A stretch of 64,000 nt of DNA from Chryseobacterium shigense. GTDB taxonomy: Bacteria > Bacteroidota > Bacteroidia > Flavobacteriales > Weeksellaceae. Numbering within the stretch: position 1 is the first letter of the stretch; each line of letters begins with the position of its first letter. The notes under the pieces were generated by a model. It ran no database searches and had not been told where the DNA came from. It saw nothing but the letters and a program-made list of their open reading frames with translations. This document shows, piece after piece, positions 8,602 to 16,621 of the stretch. Both the position numbers and the translations under genes were made by a program. The stretch spans positions 1,674,001 to 1,738,000 of the forward strand of contig NZ_JACHLC010000001.1 of NCBI RefSeq assembly GCF_014207845.1, written 5' to 3'.

Positions 8602-9705
8602 ATGATTATCAAGAAGCTTTCCCTTTACAATTTCAAAAACCATTCGGAGAAGAAATTTGAGTTCTCTCCCCAGATCAATTGTTTTGTGGGAAACAACGGT
8701 GCCGGAAAGACGAATATCCTGGATGCACTGCATTATTTATCCGTAGGGAAAAGTTTTTTGGGCAATACAGATTTCAACAATATCAAAAGAGAGGAAGATT
8801 TTTTCACCATTGACGCTGAGATTTTAAATGAGGACCGTGAAGATACCATCAAAATCTCCCAGCCCAAAGAAGCCAAAAAGATCATCAAAAAGAATGATAA
8901 AAGCTATGACAGGCTTGCAGACCATATCGGATATCTGCCAAGTGTAATGATCTCACCGTATGACTCTAACCTGATTTCAGATTCCGGGGAAAGCCGCAGA
9001 AAGTTTCTGGATTCAATGATCTCTCAAACGGATTCGGAGTACCTTTTTGATCTGATACAATATCAGAAAACAGTGCAGCAAAGAAATGCCCTGTTGAAAT
9101 ATTTTGCCAAAAACAGAACCTGGGATAAAGATTCTCTGGAAATCTATGATGCTCCCATCACAAAATTCGGAACGAGGATTTTTGAGAAAAGAAGAAATTT
9201 TGTTGAGAAACTGGGTCCAATTGTTCAGAATTTCTACAGGATCATTTCCGGAGGGAAAGAGATGGTTTCGGTTCATTATCAATCTGATTTAATTGCAGGC
9301 TTCGACTCCGCTCAGCCTGACAGAAATTTTCAACAGCTCTTAACAGAAAGTCTTGAAAGAGACCGGATGCTGACGTATACTTCAAAGGGAATTCACAAAG
9401 ATGATCTGCTATTTGAAATGGATCATGTGCTGATTAAAAAGACAGGTTCTCAGGGACAGCAGAAATCTTTCCTGATTTCCTTAAAACTGGCTCAGATGAG
9501 TCTTGTGAAAGAATTGACCAAGAAAACTCCCATCCTTCTTCTCGACGACATTTTTGATAAGCTCGATGATACGCGGGTTTCGCAATTGATTGAGCTGGTT
9601 AATCAGGAAAGTTTCGGACAGATTTTCATTACGGATACGCACAGGGAGCGTACGGAAAGTGTAGTGAAGAAAATCAATGAGGAAAGCATCATTTTTGATG
9701 TTTGA
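8602..9705 (+). CDS. recF: DNA replication and repair protein RecF
   Basis: A 367-residue SMC-like ATPase that, as RecF, helps load RecA at single-strand gaps with RecO and RecR. Visible parts are the Walker A GNNGAGKT (30-37), the family signature SQGQQKS (283-289) used in the ABC-type dimer interface, and the Walker B ILLLDD (311-316) followed by the D-loop region FDKLDD. The length is normal. Residues 232-241 (AGFDSAQPDR) are encoded by a sequence resembling a widely dispersed bacterial repeat, inserted in frame between the SDL and FQQLLTES segments. The upstream UbiA-like gene ends three bases before the start; a DUF721 gene follows 25 bp downstream. Confidence 0.96.
   Translation: MIIKKLSLYNFKNHSEKKFEFSPQINCFVGNNGAGKTNILDALHYLSVGKSFLGNTDFNNIKREEDFFTIDAEILNEDREDTIKISQPKEAKKIIKKNDKSYDRLADHIGYLPSVMISPYDSNLISDSGESRRKFLDSMISQTDSEYLFDLIQYQKTVQQRNALLKYFAKNRTWDKDSLEIYDAPITKFGTRIFEKRRNFVEKLGPIVQNFYRIISGGKEMVSVHYQSDLIAGFDSAQPDRNFQQLLTESLERDRMLTYTSKGIHKDDLLFEMDHVLIKKTGSQGQQKSFLISLKLAQMSLVKELTKKTPILLLDDIFDKLDDTRVSQLIELVNQESFGQIFITDTHRERTESVVKKINEESIIFDV
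9295..9322 (+). repeat. Dispersed-repeat-like sequence inside recF
   Basis: GGCTTCGACTCCGCTCAGCC is the core of an interspersed sequence that I recall from intergenic regions of many Bacteroidota and other bacteria. Here it sits within recF and keeps the frame, encoding GFDSAQPD. I see no second copy in this window, so membership in the repeat family rests on recall. Confidence 0.5.
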
Positions 9706-9730
9706 TAATACAAACCTGTAACCTGAACCC

Positions 9731-10027
9731 ATGAAGAAGAATAAAAAACGTGAATTTCAATCCTCAGAGCTTGTAAAATCTTTTGCAAGGATACATGGTT
9801 TTGAGCATAAGCTGATTGCTTTTGAAATTAAGGATTTCCTTGAAGACTATCTGGATGAAAGTCTTTTCAGTGAGATCAGAAGCGTTAATATTGAAGACAA
9901 GTGCATTATCATTAGGATTGATTCTCCTATATTAAAACATGATTTCCAGATGCGTAAGAGCTTTTATCTTAAAAAGTTTCAGGACAAATTCGGAGAGGCT
10001 CAATTCAGTGATATAAGGATTGTTTAG
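9731..10027 (+). CDS. DUF721 (DciA-like) protein
   Basis: A 98-residue basic protein. The N-terminus (SSELVKSFARIHGFEHKLIAFEIKDFL) and the later strands (SVNIEDKCIIIRIDSPILKHDFQMRKS) follow the DUF721 pattern. In other bacteria DUF721 proteins are called DciA and help load the replicative helicase DnaB, and in Bacteroidota and Actinobacteria the gene often follows recF, as it does here (25 bp downstream, same strand). The helicase-loading role is inferred from the family. The gene is convergent with the Gcr-like gene, with a 36-bp gap that holds no obvious hairpin. Confidence 0.75.
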   Translation: MKKNKKREFQSSELVKSFARIHGFEHKLIAFEIKDFLEDYLDESLFSEIRSVNIEDKCIIIRIDSPILKHDFQMRKSFYLKKFQDKFGEAQFSDIRIV

Positions 10028-10063
10028 ATCTTATAAATATCACTAAAATCTTTCTTCAAAATA

Positions 10064-12094
10064 TTAATGATCTTCAGATTTATTTGTAATTGTACTGCTC
10101 ATCAGATCATCTGCTTTTTTATCCAGACCTGAACGCAGCGGAAAGAAAAACTTAAACGGATGCTTTACAAAATATTTGAAAATCTCACGGTAAATTTCAC
10201 TTACCTGTCCGAAGTTCATTTTTCTTGATCTGAATGCCAGGAACATAGATAATGTAAAACTTACCAGGAAGTTAAAGAACCCAATTAAAAAGACAGTAAA
10301 GAAAGATATCCAGAAGGTATAGGAATCCACTGAAAAATCCTTTCCGTAAAGCCCCAAAGCAAAGTTTCCGGCAGCAAAGGTAATGTGCCTGATATCAAGA
10401 TCCAATCCGAAAAACAAACCTACCGGAGCGGTTGCCCCCAAAAATACCCCAAACCAGAAATTGGAAACAATTCCCGGCCAGTTCTTAGCATAATATTTAG
10501 ATAAACTTTTCGCAAACTTTTTCCCGAAAAAATTTCTGATGGAAAGGTTTTTTGCAATTCTTTCCGGGATCTGGTAAAACACGGAATTGTTGCCTATATT
10601 CCCTGAAATAATTCCTGAAATAAAAAGATAGAATCCTGCAATACTGGCATGCAGTATGGCTTTGGATTTAAAAGGATCAAGGTCTTTTAATAGTTTATCT
10701 GACCTTTCTACAGCTAAATTCTGAGAAAAAAATACATCCAAACCATAAATAATCGCCAGCGCAATAGGAAATGAGAGAAGCACATTCCCCACAAATGCAA
10801 TAAACTGGCTTCTGAACAGCTTTGATACAAGATGGGCAAATTCGGTATTATTCCGTTTGCTGTTTCCTTCTTCTGATAATACTTTGGTCATCGTAGCCGC
10901 TGTCATTGCAGGCTGTTTCGTGGCCAGGGTAAAGCCCATCAGATAGATCATCACAAACCCCATCGCATAATTGATTGAATATAAAAATGCATGTGAAAAA
11001 TCACTGCCCGGGATATATCCGTACAGCATTTTCAGAACACAAAGTGCTCCAACAATGATCCCTCCTCCGCTGGCTTTATAAAACATTGTCATGTATTCTT
11101 TCCGGGTAGAGGTAATGTAATGGGTTCCGGTTTCTGCAGTATGGTTGGTAATAAGGTGCGAGATTAGACGTGTACTGTCGTTGATCAGATCTGCAATATT
11201 ATTTTTATGGGATTTGTAGCTGAGTATATTAAAAACCAGCTGTTTAGATTTTATGGTAATATCCTGTTCATTATCAATAACCAAAAGCTGTACGATCTCA
11301 TAGATTCTTTCAGTCTGCTGACGGATCTTAAGCAGCGATTGGTTGATCTTTCCCGAAATCCCGTATTTGGCTGAGTTTTTAAAGGCGATATTGACAAATT
11401 CAAGGCACTGCTCTGCATAGATCTTGATCTGCTTATAACGGCTGTCTTTGGAGTGCAGCTGCAGGCCCGGATCTTTTTTAAAGTCTTCGGTAAGTACTTC
11501 AAGTTCATTCTGAAGGGCCAAGAACGGATTATCAAGATTCCTGTACTGAGGAGCCATTCTTACCACTTCCACTTCCATGGCCATTCCTGTAACACGCCAG
11601 GAAAGAATATTCATCGAGAAGATCAGCTCTTTTTTAACATTGGGTTTGGTTATAAAATCTGAAGCACCCAGCAGAGTTAAAAATTCATCAATTTCATTTT
11701 CAGGAAGATTGTGAAGATATTTCAGGTCTTTCTTGGGTCTGAAACTCACATTATCAATCATGTACCACACCGTTTTTTCATTTTCTACGGGTGGTAAAAT
11801 TTTATTAAGGATTCTTTTTTTCAGTTCCGGAAAGAAGGCATTTTCTGAAAGGATATTGGCCTCGGTAAGAGAAAGGTTGAAAGGTCTTCCTTTGAAAATA
11901 TTATGAATGTAATGTTTAAAATTTTCAGCAAAATCCGGGTTACTTCTCAGAAAATTAAGGACATCTGTAAAATCTGCCCTTTTTATGCTCTCTAAAAACT
12001 CGGCAAATGGCTCTAAAGAAATAGTTTCGTTCTTAAAAGAGAAATATTTTTTAAGAACTGATTCAAAATTTGTACTGGAATTAAAAAATTTCAT
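10064..12094 (-). CDS. Gcr-type 'site-specific recombinase' family membrane protein
   Basis: A 676-residue protein with a soluble helical N-terminal half (about 1-330) and a C-terminal half with several membrane segments (for example FYKASGGGIIVGALCVLKML, SINYAMGFVMIYLMGF and NVLLSFPIALAIIYGLDVF). It matches the Pfam family named SpecificRecomb after gonococcal Gcr. Despite the name, no recombinase catalytic motif (Tyr or Ser type) is visible and the protein looks like a membrane protein, so a DNA recombination role should not be assumed. Thirteen bases separate its start from the mtgA stop, so it probably lies in the mtgA operon. Confidence 0.7.
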   Translation of the reverse strand: MKFFNSSTNFESVLKKYFSFKNETISLEPFAEFLESIKRADFTDVLNFLRSNPDFAENFKHYIHNIFKGRPFNLSLTEANILSENAFFPELKKRILNKILPPVENEKTVWYMIDNVSFRPKKDLKYLHNLPENEIDEFLTLLGASDFITKPNVKKELIFSMNILSWRVTGMAMEVEVVRMAPQYRNLDNPFLALQNELEVLTEDFKKDPGLQLHSKDSRYKQIKIYAEQCLEFVNIAFKNSAKYGISGKINQSLLKIRQQTERIYEIVQLLVIDNEQDITIKSKQLVFNILSYKSHKNNIADLINDSTRLISHLITNHTAETGTHYITSTRKEYMTMFYKASGGGIIVGALCVLKMLYGYIPGSDFSHAFLYSINYAMGFVMIYLMGFTLATKQPAMTAATMTKVLSEEGNSKRNNTEFAHLVSKLFRSQFIAFVGNVLLSFPIALAIIYGLDVFFSQNLAVERSDKLLKDLDPFKSKAILHASIAGFYLFISGIISGNIGNNSVFYQIPERIAKNLSIRNFFGKKFAKSLSKYYAKNWPGIVSNFWFGVFLGATAPVGLFFGLDLDIRHITFAAGNFALGLYGKDFSVDSYTFWISFFTVFLIGFFNFLVSFTLSMFLAFRSRKMNFGQVSEIYREIFKYFVKHPFKFFFPLRSGLDKKADDLMSSTITNKSEDH

Positions 12095-12107
12095 TGGTAC
12101 AAAGATA

Positions 12108-12752
12108 CTATTTCAAACTCACATTCCTCATCTGTCTCATGATCCAATTATGTTTCTTTCTCAAATACGGGGATGGGTTTTTAGGATCATATTTCTTTGG
12201 ATTAGGCAGTACAGCGGCAATCCAGGCGGCATCTGAAGCGCTCAGATCTTTAGAGGATTTCCCGAAATAATACTGTGCGGCAGCTTCCACACCAAATACG
12301 CCCTGCCCCATTTCAATGGAATTCAGGTATCTTTCAAGAATGATATCCTTGCTCCATACTTTCTCAATAATAAAGGTGTAAACAGCTTCAAGTCCTTTTC
12401 TGAACCAGCTTCTTCCCTGCCAGAGGAAAACATTTTTGGCTGTCTGCTGGGAAATAGTGCTTCCACCGCGGATTTTTCTTCCTTTTTCATTATTCTTCAT
12501 TGCTTTTTCGATGGCTGTATAATCGAAACCGTTATGATCAAAGAATTTCTGGTCTTCGGAAGCAATTACTGCTTTTTTAACATTATTACCCATTTCATCA
12601 TAGGAAATATAATCCCTGTGCAGCTTTCCATACTCAAAAAGGCCTCCAATCTGTGTTATGGTGATTGGTGGATTAAAAAATCTGCCCCAAACAATAAAAA
12701 ATACGTTCAGAACAAGAATAATAAAAACAGCCTGCTTAATTTTTTTCCACAT
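12108..12752 (-). CDS. mtgA: Monofunctional peptidoglycan glycosyltransferase
   Basis: A 214-residue GT51 enzyme that polymerises lipid II into glycan strands at the inner membrane. One N-terminal membrane anchor lies at about residues 8-22. Catalytic motif I is ASEDQKFFDHNGFD with Glu66. Motif II is RGGSTISQQTAKNVFLW, motif III KVWSKDIILERYLN, then SIEMGQGVFGVEAAAQYYFGK. No transpeptidase domain follows, and the length matches MtgA. The start is the ATG at 12752, which begins the anchor. The gene is closely followed (13 bp) by the Gcr-like gene. Confidence 0.93.
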   Translation of the reverse strand: MWKKIKQAVFIILVLNVFFIVWGRFFNPPITITQIGGLFEYGKLHRDYISYDEMGNNVKKAVIASEDQKFFDHNGFDYTAIEKAMKNNEKGRKIRGGSTISQQTAKNVFLWQGRSWFRKGLEAVYTFIIEKVWSKDIILERYLNSIEMGQGVFGVEAAAQYYFGKSSKDLSASDAAWIAAVLPNPKKYDPKNPSPYLRKKHNWIMRQMRNVSLK

Positions 12753-12793
12753 AATTTCTAAAAACGACTACAAAAATAAACAATTCGTTCGAG

Positions 12794-13840
12794 TTACTGA
12801 AGTTCTTTCATATAGGTAAGCTGATATTCCGGCAGCAGTTCGGGATGGAAGATCTTAATGTAATCTTTCAGGATAAGGTCTGCCCTTATGGCTCCGCTTT
12901 CAAAAAAATCATTGGCTTTCTGTCTTTCTTTTCCTGCAATGGTGTAGATCTTTCCTTTATTGAATACCTCCAGTTTTCCATAAAGAGGATTAGTTCCCAA
13001 CATTTCTTTTTTTGAAGCGTGAATTCCTGCGTTTATCCAGTAACGTACACTGCCGGATTTGGCATATACTTCTTCAAAGCTCATGGTGAGGGATTTTTCT
13101 TCTTTATTATCTTTCATGATGTAGGAAGCGTTGGCATCCGTAATATAATTGGCCACAGATGTTTTCCCTCCCGGAAGATACCATACATTTCCGTACATTT
13201 CATTGGCAAGCACTACAGGTTGGTCTTTTGCTTTTAATGCCAGCTGTTTCAGTTTATTATAATTTTTTTCAATTTCCCTGTATTTTTCCCCGGCTTCTTT
13301 CTCTTTTCCGAAGAATTCCCCGAAAAGTTTGATATAAGCCGTTTTTTCCAATGGAAGCTGTTCCATATATTCATCAAGGAAAACTACCTGAATTCCGTTA
13401 TTTTTCAGGAGCTGGTAGGTATTGTCGAAACTTGCAATATAATTGGTGAAAACAGCATCCGGTTTCATGGAAATGATTTTTTCTACGTCATATTTCTGTT
13501 CGCTTCCTACATTCTGAATCTTTCCTTCTTTCAAAAGGCTCTGGATCTTCTCCGAGTAGATATATTCCGGGCTGGAAACTCCAACAACCAGATTTTCGGC
13601 TCCAAGCTCAGAAATATATCCTGCCATACTGGCATTTAAAAGGACAATTTTCTTAAACGGGGTCTGATTTGTTTTAAAAGTATAGGTGAAATTTCCCGAT
13701 TTCAGTTCCAAAATACCATCATGCTCCTTAAATTGTGTACGGTTTGATATTTGGTTCCAGTTTGGGGGTGAAATTTTTTGTTCTCTTTTACAGGAGATTA
13801 GCGCTGCAACTGTAAATAAAAGTAAAATTCTCTGTTTCAT
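12794..13840 (-). CDS. Periplasmic binding lipoprotein for an iron-siderophore or cobalamin ABC importer
   Basis: A 348-residue class III substrate-binding protein (BtuF/FecB fold). A lipoprotein signal ends at ALISC with Cys17. The N-lobe contains KKIVLLNASMAGYISELGAENLVVGVSSPEYIY and the typical KIISMKPDAVFTNYI. The long linker helix spans about LFGEFFGKEKEAGEKYREIEKN, and the C-lobe ends with FFESGAIRADLILKDYIKIFHP. The ligand cannot be told from sequence; the permease and ATPase genes are not adjacent. It is transcribed away from tRNA-Arg, 47 bp upstream. Confidence 0.85.
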   Translation of the reverse strand: MKQRILLLFTVAALISCKREQKISPPNWNQISNRTQFKEHDGILELKSGNFTYTFKTNQTPFKKIVLLNASMAGYISELGAENLVVGVSSPEYIYSEKIQSLLKEGKIQNVGSEQKYDVEKIISMKPDAVFTNYIASFDNTYQLLKNNGIQVVFLDEYMEQLPLEKTAYIKLFGEFFGKEKEAGEKYREIEKNYNKLKQLALKAKDQPVVLANEMYGNVWYLPGGKTSVANYITDANASYIMKDNKEEKSLTMSFEEVYAKSGSVRYWINAGIHASKKEMLGTNPLYGKLEVFNKGKIYTIAGKERQKANDFFESGAIRADLILKDYIKIFHPELLPEYQLTYMKELQ

Positions 13841-13887
13841 CTTTCAAAGAAAGGAAAAAAGTGCTATATTTGCAAACCTTTAATAAA

Positions 13888-13961
13888 GGCCTCGTGGCGC
13901 AACTGAATAGCGCATCTGATTACGGCTCAGAAGGTTACAGGTTTGAATCCTGTCGAGGTCA
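13888..13961 (+). tRNA. tRNA-Arg (anticodon ACG)
   Basis: The cloverleaf can be folded by eye: acceptor stem GGCCTCG with CGAGGTC (one G-U), D arm GGCGCAACTGAATAGCGC, anticodon stem TCTGA/TCAGA around the loop TTACGGC, and T arm with GTTTGAATCC. The anticodon ACG (A34 expected to become inosine) reads CGN arginine codons. CCA is not encoded after discriminator A. A strong hairpin terminator begins five bases later. Confidence 0.95.
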
Positions 13962-13965
13962 CTTG

Positions 13966-14000
13966 AAACGGCAAATATCATAGATATTTGCCGTTTTTAT
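13966..14000 (+). terminator. Terminator of tRNA-Arg
   Basis: The 14-bp perfect arms AAACGGCAAATATC (13966-13979) and GATATTTGCCGTTT (13983-13996) surround a three-base loop and are followed by TTATTG. It lies directly after the tRNA. Confidence 0.85.
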
Positions 14001-14058
14001 TGTTAATTCTTTCCAACTTGTGTTTTTTGGGAGCTGCACCAAAATTGGTACTAACAAG

Positions 14059-14236
14059 TTTTTTTAACGTAAAGGTAAAATTCAATCCGTTTATTGATAA
14101 GGAAGCCAAGAAAGCGACAAAGTCGCAGATGAAGCTGTATGGTTATGCGCCGGCTTAGAAAGAATCAATGAAATTGATTCCACCTTTGCCATCTTTAAAA
14201 TATAACATCACCCATTAAACCTTTGCGTTAAAAAAA
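14059..14236. repeat. 178-bp element with 18-bp terminal inverted repeats
   Basis: The left end (14059-14076, T-run then AACGTAAAGGT) and the right end (14219-14236, ACCTTTGCGTT then A-run) are inverted repeats with one mismatch. The right end is followed by a copy of the CGCAGATT repeat family at 14241. A degenerate relative occurs at 25031-25168. The interior contains a short open frame ending KFNPFIDKEAKKATKSQMK..., with no start codon, which I regard as non-coding. It is a small non-autonomous, MITE-like candidate; no target-site duplication was identified. Confidence 0.55.
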
Positions 14237-14240
14237 ATAT

Positions 14241-14270
14241 CCCGCAGATTAAGCCGATTGAGCAGATTTT
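14241..14270 (+). repeat. Copy of the CGCAGATT...AGCAGATTTT repeat family
   Basis: CCCGCAGATTAAGCCGATTG followed by AGCAGATTTT aligns with the arms at 1166-1194 and 59298-59327. Single copy here, without an opposing arm. Confidence 0.6.
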
Positions 14271-14287
14271 ATTTCTGTTCTTACTTT

Positions 14288-14827
14288 CTAGCTAACTACA
14301 TTTATTTCCTTTTCTCTTCTTTCCAGAATAATGTACGCTGCATCCAGCATTTTAATAAGATGAATATATGGGTTGATGATATTCTTCTCCGGCACATTCT
14401 CGTAGACTCCCAGTGAGAAATAGACAATCCCGGACATAAAATAATCAAATTCCCTGATGCTGTATTCTTTGAATGCTTTTTTAAAGACCAGCAGAGGATT
14501 TTGATATTCCTTCTCCGAAAGCAGGCCGAGAAGCAATGGAGAGACATTTTCCAGCTGGGTATTAATGCTCCGTTTCTTTTCCGTAAGTGCTATAAGATAA
14601 CCTGCACGCACAAACGAACGCATAGACTGATGAAACTGAAAGATAACGGACGGATCTTCTTTTATCCATGTATTTCTATTGATAGCGCAATTCATAATGC
14701 TGCTTAACTGCTCTTTAGAGGCCGCCAGATCATTGAACTGAAAATAGGCCTTCATCAGCTTCAAGCCGGAACGCTTCCTGCCACCTGCCCAAAAGCGGGT
14801 TTCAAAGGCTGTTCTGTTGTTTTTCAT
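14288..14827 (-). CDS. Hypothetical helical protein
   Basis: I do not recognise this 179-residue protein. It has no signal peptide or obvious membrane segment and appears mostly alpha-helical, with a basic N-terminus (FETRFWAGGRKRSGLKLMKAYF) and a C-terminal helix with RREKEINVV. The frame stays open further upstream (to 14995), but the ATG at 14827 gives a normal MKNN start, and the region before it is full of hairpins. It lies between the repeats downstream of tRNA-Arg and the restriction-modification genes, so it may belong to the same acquired segment, which is only an inference. Confidence 0.6.
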   Translation of the reverse strand: MKNNRTAFETRFWAGGRKRSGLKLMKAYFQFNDLAASKEQLSSIMNCAINRNTWIKEDPSVIFQFHQSMRSFVRAGYLIALTEKKRSINTQLENVSPLLLGLLSEKEYQNPLLVFKKAFKEYSIREFDYFMSGIVYFSLGVYENVPEKNIINPYIHLIKMLDAAYIILERREKEINVVS

Positions 14828-15245
14828 GAGTTTGTATTTTGTAATAAGTGATTTTCTGCTATTTTGTACTGGTCGTGAGGAAGGAAGCCCGCCTGAACTT
14901 CCTTCCCGTACAGGCCAGAAAAAATAATATGATAATATTTGTGTTCCCGTAAAAAGCCCTGAAGCCGCAATGGATTGTACACTCCATTGTACCATATCAT
15001 GATACTTTATGTGGTAAAAGCAGGCTTAGAAAAAGATAATTGTAGAAAAACAGAACAGCATGAAAATAAAACGGCATGGGACTCTACAATATCCGGTTTG
15101 GGGCACTGGTATACCTGCATACAGATAAGAGAGCCCACGCCTAGGTCGTGAGCTTCATTACTTATCCTCTCGTATGCTAAAAAGTACCAGTTTTCAAACC
15201 GAGATTCCAAGCAATAGCTTCTAATATTCTTTGAAGTATCGCAAA

Positions 15246-15262
15246 GTTACATTTACTGTAAC
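15246..15262. promoter_or_regulatory. Palindrome upstream of the RM controller
   Basis: GTTACATTTACTGTAAC: the half-sites GTTACA and TGTAAC are separated by five bases. Together with the second palindrome at 15293 it resembles the operator pairs bound by restriction-modification controller proteins. Binding is inferred. Confidence 0.5.
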
Positions 15263-15292
15263 CTATTTTGCAAATATAATAAAAAAATCAAA

Positions 15293-15312
15293 AGGATACA
15301 TATAAGTATCCT
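15293..15312. promoter_or_regulatory. Second palindrome upstream of the RM controller
   Basis: AGGATAC and GTATCCT are perfect inverted half-sites with a six-base spacer, ending 35 bp before the controller start codon. This is a good position for autoregulation. Confidence 0.55.
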
Positions 15313-15346
15313 AAATTTTAACTTCAAACCTAGAATTTTACAGTTA

Positions 15347-15631
15347 ATGAATGAAATTGAACTTCATAATTGTAAAAAAGCTCTTGGTTATAGAATTTCT
15401 GAATTAAGAAAAAAAGTTATAAACCCCGAGACAAATAAACCTATTTCACAAGAAGAGTTAGGCTTAAGAACCGGACATGCAAAAAAGACAATAGGAGAAT
15501 TAGAAAGAGGCAATACTAATCCTCGATACGATACTCTACTCATAATCAGCAAAGAACTTAATGTTACAATACAAGAGCTCTTTAATTTTGATATGAAAAA
15601 ATATATAAAACTATCAAATAAATTAGATTAA
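15347..15631 (+). CDS. XRE-family helix-turn-helix controller protein
   Basis: A 94-residue DNA-binding protein. The helix-turn-helix covers about residues 12-77: ALGYRISELRKKV, then SQEELGLRTGHAKKTIGELERGNTNPRYDTLLIISKELNV. The size and position just before an endonuclease gene fit a C protein, which delays endonuclease expression in type II systems. The stop codon TAA is immediately followed by the endonuclease ATG (no intervening base), so translation is probably coupled. Two palindromes upstream (15246 and 15293) are the likely operators. The DNA is very AT-rich, unlike the housekeeping genes nearby. Confidence 0.8.
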   Translation: MNEIELHNCKKALGYRISELRKKVINPETNKPISQEELGLRTGHAKKTIGELERGNTNPRYDTLLIISKELNVTIQELFNFDMKKYIKLSNKLD

Positions 15632-16576
15632 ATGAATCTACCAGAATATTATAGAAAGAAATCTATTGATGATATTTTTAATATACCAACATTTCGTACA
15701 TGTTGGACAATTTGGAAACCCGAAATTGACAGAAAGTTAGGAGAAAACTATAGCGCCACTGACATATTGAATTTGGGAGATACTCTTTCAGAAATATTCA
15801 AGATGACTGGCCAAGGTGGAAGAGATCAAGGTAGTCTTTCCGGAGGTGGTACGGCATGGGAGGCTCTAGTATGTTGGTATTTGAATTTATGTATGATAAA
15901 CAGTAGAGCTGTTGCAATTAGAAGGATGAGCTTAATTCCAAAACATATACAGGATTCTATCACGGTTAATTACAGTAATTTCCCTTGTAATACTGAATCA
16001 GACATTACCGTTCTTATTTTCCCCGACTCACCTGATTACAATAATAACATTGAAGAGGTATCGCTTAATAGAGGTAGTATATTCAATGACTTTTTAGCGG
16101 TAGACAATTCCTTAAATATCAACGTACTGGATAGTCTTATAGAGCGAGATTTCAACTTATTTGAAATTGGAATAATTCAATGCAAAACTAATTGGAATGA
16201 TAATGCTCAAATACCAATGCTCTGGGATATGATTTATTCCTCTGGAGGCTTTACAGGTAGAAATATTACTATTGGTAGAAATAATTATAGTATACAAAAT
16301 TGTCACAAATTTACATATTCATTTGTGACAGTTCCCACAAATCAACGCTCTAATTATACTAGTGGTAGTGTAGCAGTACAACGAGTATACAATTTAAGTG
16401 GAGGTAATTATTGGGGAAAACCAACCTCACAAAATATATGTCGATCAATAAAAGAAATATTTAATAATAATTTCCAATCTGCCTTTAGAGGTATAGGTGC
16501 CAGAGGCTGTATCAATTTAAAAATTCAGGCATTGAACGATAGCAATGAAGAATATTCTTATTTTCATCTTTATTAA
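15632..16576 (+). CDS. Probable type II restriction endonuclease (PD-(D/E)xK-like)
   Basis: A 314-residue protein that I cannot assign to a named endonuclease. Its place between a controller and a cytosine methyltransferase is the main evidence. In sequence, GGGTAWEALVCWYLNL (about 71-86) resembles the glutamate-bearing helix found before nuclease cores, and ESDITVLIF (Asp124) followed by EIGIIQCKTNWND (Gln183-x-Lys185) has the spacing of a PD-(D/E)xK active site with Gln in place of Glu. The recognition sequence is unknown. Its stop codon lies within a perfect palindrome shared with the end of the convergent methyltransferase gene. Codon use is AT-rich, consistent with transfer. Confidence 0.75.
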   Translation: MNLPEYYRKKSIDDIFNIPTFRTCWTIWKPEIDRKLGENYSATDILNLGDTLSEIFKMTGQGGRDQGSLSGGGTAWEALVCWYLNLCMINSRAVAIRRMSLIPKHIQDSITVNYSNFPCNTESDITVLIFPDSPDYNNNIEEVSLNRGSIFNDFLAVDNSLNINVLDSLIERDFNLFEIGIIQCKTNWNDNAQIPMLWDMIYSSGGFTGRNITIGRNNYSIQNCHKFTYSFVTVPTNQRSNYTSGSVAVQRVYNLSGGNYWGKPTSQNICRSIKEIFNNNFQSAFRGIGARGCINLKIQALNDSNEEYSYFHLY

Positions 16577-16621
16577 ATAAAATTGAGGAGTAATAATTAC
16601 TCCTCAATTTTATTTAATAAA
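16569..16621. terminator. 26-bp perfect palindrome spanning both RM stop codons
   Basis: The arms 16569-16594 and 16596-16621 are exact reverse complements around a single central base. The left arm includes the endonuclease stop (16574-16576); the right arm encodes the end of the methyltransferase including its stop (16597-16599). The hairpin core GAGGAGTAAT/ATTACTCCTC is flanked by A- and T-rich ends on both strands, so it should work as a bidirectional terminator. Confidence 0.85.

Larger units (their letters stand above)
14828..15346. other. 519-bp intergenic region with hairpins and controller operators
   Basis: It contains two perfect hairpins in the possible leader of the minus-strand gene: GGAAGGAAG/CTTCCTTCC (14879-14906) and CAATGGA/TCCATTG (14968-14989). 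A minus-strand open frame of 68 codons at 15007-15210 shows no recognisable domain and I leave it uncalled. The right end holds two palindromes upstream of the XRE regulator, listed separately. Confidence 0.5.

Noticed and set aside
10064..12094. Evidence for a mobile element from the 'site-specific recombinase' family name
   Set aside because: The protein is a multi-pass membrane protein without recombinase catalytic motifs; the family name is historical.
14040..14158. Open frame ending KEAKKATKSQMKLYGYAPA
   Set aside because: It has no start codon and lies mostly inside a repeat element with terminal inverted repeats, so it is probably not a gene remnant.
15007..15210. 67-codon minus-strand open frame left of the XRE gene
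   Set aside because: It lies in a hairpin-rich gap with no domain or plausible promoter; kept as part of the gap description only.
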